Below, one piece after another: positions 62,769-64,000 of a stretch of 64,000 nt of DNA. Numbering within the stretch: position 1 is the stretch's first letter; every line of letters begins with the position of its first letter. The stretch is taken from the NCBI RefSeq assembly GCF_004786035.1, contig NZ_CP035088.1, positions 1,648,001 to 1,712,000 of the forward strand. The letters run 5' to 3'. A program made the translations under genes and the position numbers. Source of the DNA: Pseudomonas viciae (GTDB lineage Bacteria; Pseudomonadota; Gammaproteobacteria; Pseudomonadales; Pseudomonadaceae). The notes under the pieces are model-generated. The model was not told the origin of the DNA, made no database searches, and saw only the letters and a program-made list of their open reading frames with translations.

Positions 62769-64000
62769 ATGCTTGGAAGTTTGCAGTCCACGTTGCGCAG
62801 TTGGATCAACGTGTCGGTCGTCGTGGGTGCCCTGGGGTATTCGGCTTTGGCGTCGGCGCTGGGGTTGGGGGAGATTACGCTCCATTCCGCCTTGAACCAG
62901 CCGTTGCGTGCCGAAATTGCCCTGGTCGATGCGAGTGGGATTGACGAGGGCGATCTGTCGGCCAGCCTGGCGAGCCCGGACGATTTCGCTCGCGCCGGTG
63001 TCGAGCGGGTGTTCTTTCTCAATAGCCTGCGCTTTACGCCGGTGTTGCGCGGTGAACGCAGTTTCATTCGGGTGACCTCCAGCAAGCCCGTCGAGGAACC
63101 GTTCCTCAATTTCCTGGTACAACTCAATCAGCCCAACGGGCGTCTGTTGCGCGAATACACCGTGCTGATCGACCCGCCGGGCACACCGGGTATCGTGCCT
63201 GCCCGTGACGAACCTTCCGCCTCCCAGTCTTCATCGCCCCAGGCAACGCCTGCCATCAAGCCGCCGCCGGCGATACAGGGCAAGCGCTACACCGTCGTGC
63301 AGGGGGACAACCCGTGGGTTATCGCCCAGCGCCTGCATGACGCCGGCAGCAACGCTTCAGTCAACGAGTTGGTGCAAGGGATACAGGCCCTGAACCCCGG
63401 CAGCGATCGACTCTCCATCGGGCAGCGCTTACTGCTGCCTGATTCGGCCGTGCTGCCGGCACCCGCGCAAACAGCGGCAGCATCGGCTTCCGTGGCGTCC
63501 GACGAGCAATTGGCTGCCAGTCTCCTGCAAAATCAGCAGCAACAAAAAACCATCGACGAACTGCAGGCCCGGCTCCAGGCCCAGGACCAGGAAATCGCCG
63601 GCCAGCGCAAGCAGATCAGCGAATTGCAGACGCAGTTGGCCGAAGTCACCCCAGCCCCCGTTCCTGCAGAGCCGCTGCAATCGACGGCCCCCGTGTCGGA
63701 GCCGACGGTTGATGCAGCGCCGGTGACTGAACCGGTCACGGAGCCAGAGGGCATCAACTGGCTGTGGATGGCGGGGCTGGTGGGCCTGCTGGGGTTGCTC
63801 GCGCTGTTACTGTTCGTTCGACGGCGCCAGCAGCAGGCGCAAACTGATGTGGAGCCAATGCCCGGACGTCCCGAACCGATGTTGGAGGACGACATCGACA
63901 CCTATGCCCCGGCCACTGACACGCAGCCGCCCGAGGCCGCCGCGTCCTTCAACCAGGGTGACACCCCTTTGGGAGATGTGCTGGAAGGCGTCGGGATTTA
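62769..64000 (+). CDS. FimV-like protein with LysM domain, truncated by window end
   Basis: The first 410 residues are visible. From ATG 62769 (AAAGGG about six bases upstream; ATG 62763 is too close) they comprise a signal peptide (cleavage near ALASAL) and the FimV N-terminal domain (LGEITLHSALNQPLRAEIAL). A LysM-like peptidoglycan-binding segment follows near residues 175-220 (YTVVQGDNPWVIAQRLHDAG), then a coiled coil (about 255-295), one membrane segment (about 335-352, WLWMAGLVGLLGLLALLLF) and an acidic linker. FimV-type proteins organise polar pili and cyclic-AMP signalling. This shorter paralogue lacks known partners here. It runs off the right edge. Confidence 0.88.
   Translation, partial: MLGSLQSTLRSWINVSVVVGALGYSALASALGLGEITLHSALNQPLRAEIALVDASGIDEGDLSASLASPDDFARAGVERVFFLNSLRFTPVLRGERSFIRVTSSKPVEEPFLNFLVQLNQPNGRLLREYTVLIDPPGTPGIVPARDEPSASQSSSPQATPAIKPPPAIQGKRYTVVQGDNPWVIAQRLHDAGSNASVNELVQGIQALNPGSDRLSIGQRLLLPDSAVLPAPAQTAAASASVASDEQLAASLLQNQQQQKTIDELQARLQAQDQEIAGQRKQISELQTQLAEVTPAPVPAEPLQSTAPVSEPTVDAAPVTEPVTEPEGINWLWMAGLVGLLGLLALLLFVRRRQQQAQTDVEPMPGRPEPMLEDDIDTYAPATDTQPPEAAASFNQGDTPLGDVLEGVGI

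Overview
The window looks like a chromosomal segment of a Pseudomonas from the fluorescens group. The evidence is high GC, dense REP-type palindromes built around 'GGGAGCAAGCTCCC' and 'GGGAGCGGGCTTGCTC' cores, and gene neighbourhoods I recognise from P. aeruginosa (the gbuA/gbuR guanidinobutyrate block with a PA1414-family gene nearby; recQ, MarR regulator and FimV-like protein in a row). No rRNA, tRNA, CRISPR array or prophage was seen. All family calls come from reading the sequence, without database searches.

Layout. 1-7.6 kb is housekeeping: a LysR fragment, a small exported protein, azoreductase, a hybrid histidine kinase, a YigM-type transporter, a YbdG/MscM-type channel and a DEAD-box helicase. 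7.6-10.9 kb is an accessory insert bounded by two nearly identical 35-bp copies of one terminator. It holds a small periplasmic protein, a 36-residue ORF with a very strong ribosome binding site, and an exported beta-propeller protein with a single CxxCH haem motif. 11.1-28.5 kb is a two-partner secretion / contact-dependent inhibition (CDI) locus: transporter, a 4304-residue exoprotein with a candidate papain-fold toxin tip, and an overlapping immunity gene. It is followed by a scarred region with nested REP-associated transposases, gene fragments and a palindromic miniature repeat.

28.5-34 kb carries small genes: a truncated antitoxin, a structured repeat with a small ORF, a DUF899 protein, a DUF6279 lipoprotein, a TorF-like porin and a CvfB-like S1 protein. 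34.4-38.4 kb has an NCS1 transporter, an MFS transporter with a divergent PtrR-like LysR regulator, and a PA1414-family small gene with a good Anr-box candidate upstream and a 24-bp perfect terminator stem downstream, possibly a SicX-type small-RNA locus. 38.5-44.4 kb is the guanidinobutyrate catabolic block: sodium:solute symporter, second NCS1 transporter, NTF2-like protein and gbuA, divergent from gbuR.

45-58.5 kb encodes a type I secretion system (membrane fusion protein, ABC exporter, TolC-like channel) divergent from a 2609-residue LapA/BapA-class adhesin with a retention module, TAAG candidate protease site, two families of long tandem repeats, a von Willebrand A domain and RTX repeats. 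58.5-64 kb returns to core genes: a DUF454 protein, a YecA-like protein, recQ, a MarR/SlyA regulator and the start of a FimV-like protein cut by the window edge.

The two giant surface proteins (CDI exoprotein and adhesin) dominate the accessory content and both act in cell-cell or cell-surface contact. The most novel-looking items are the 36-residue ORF with its haem/propeller neighbour, the toxin tip with its disrupted third gene, and the structured 29.1-29.3 kb repeat.
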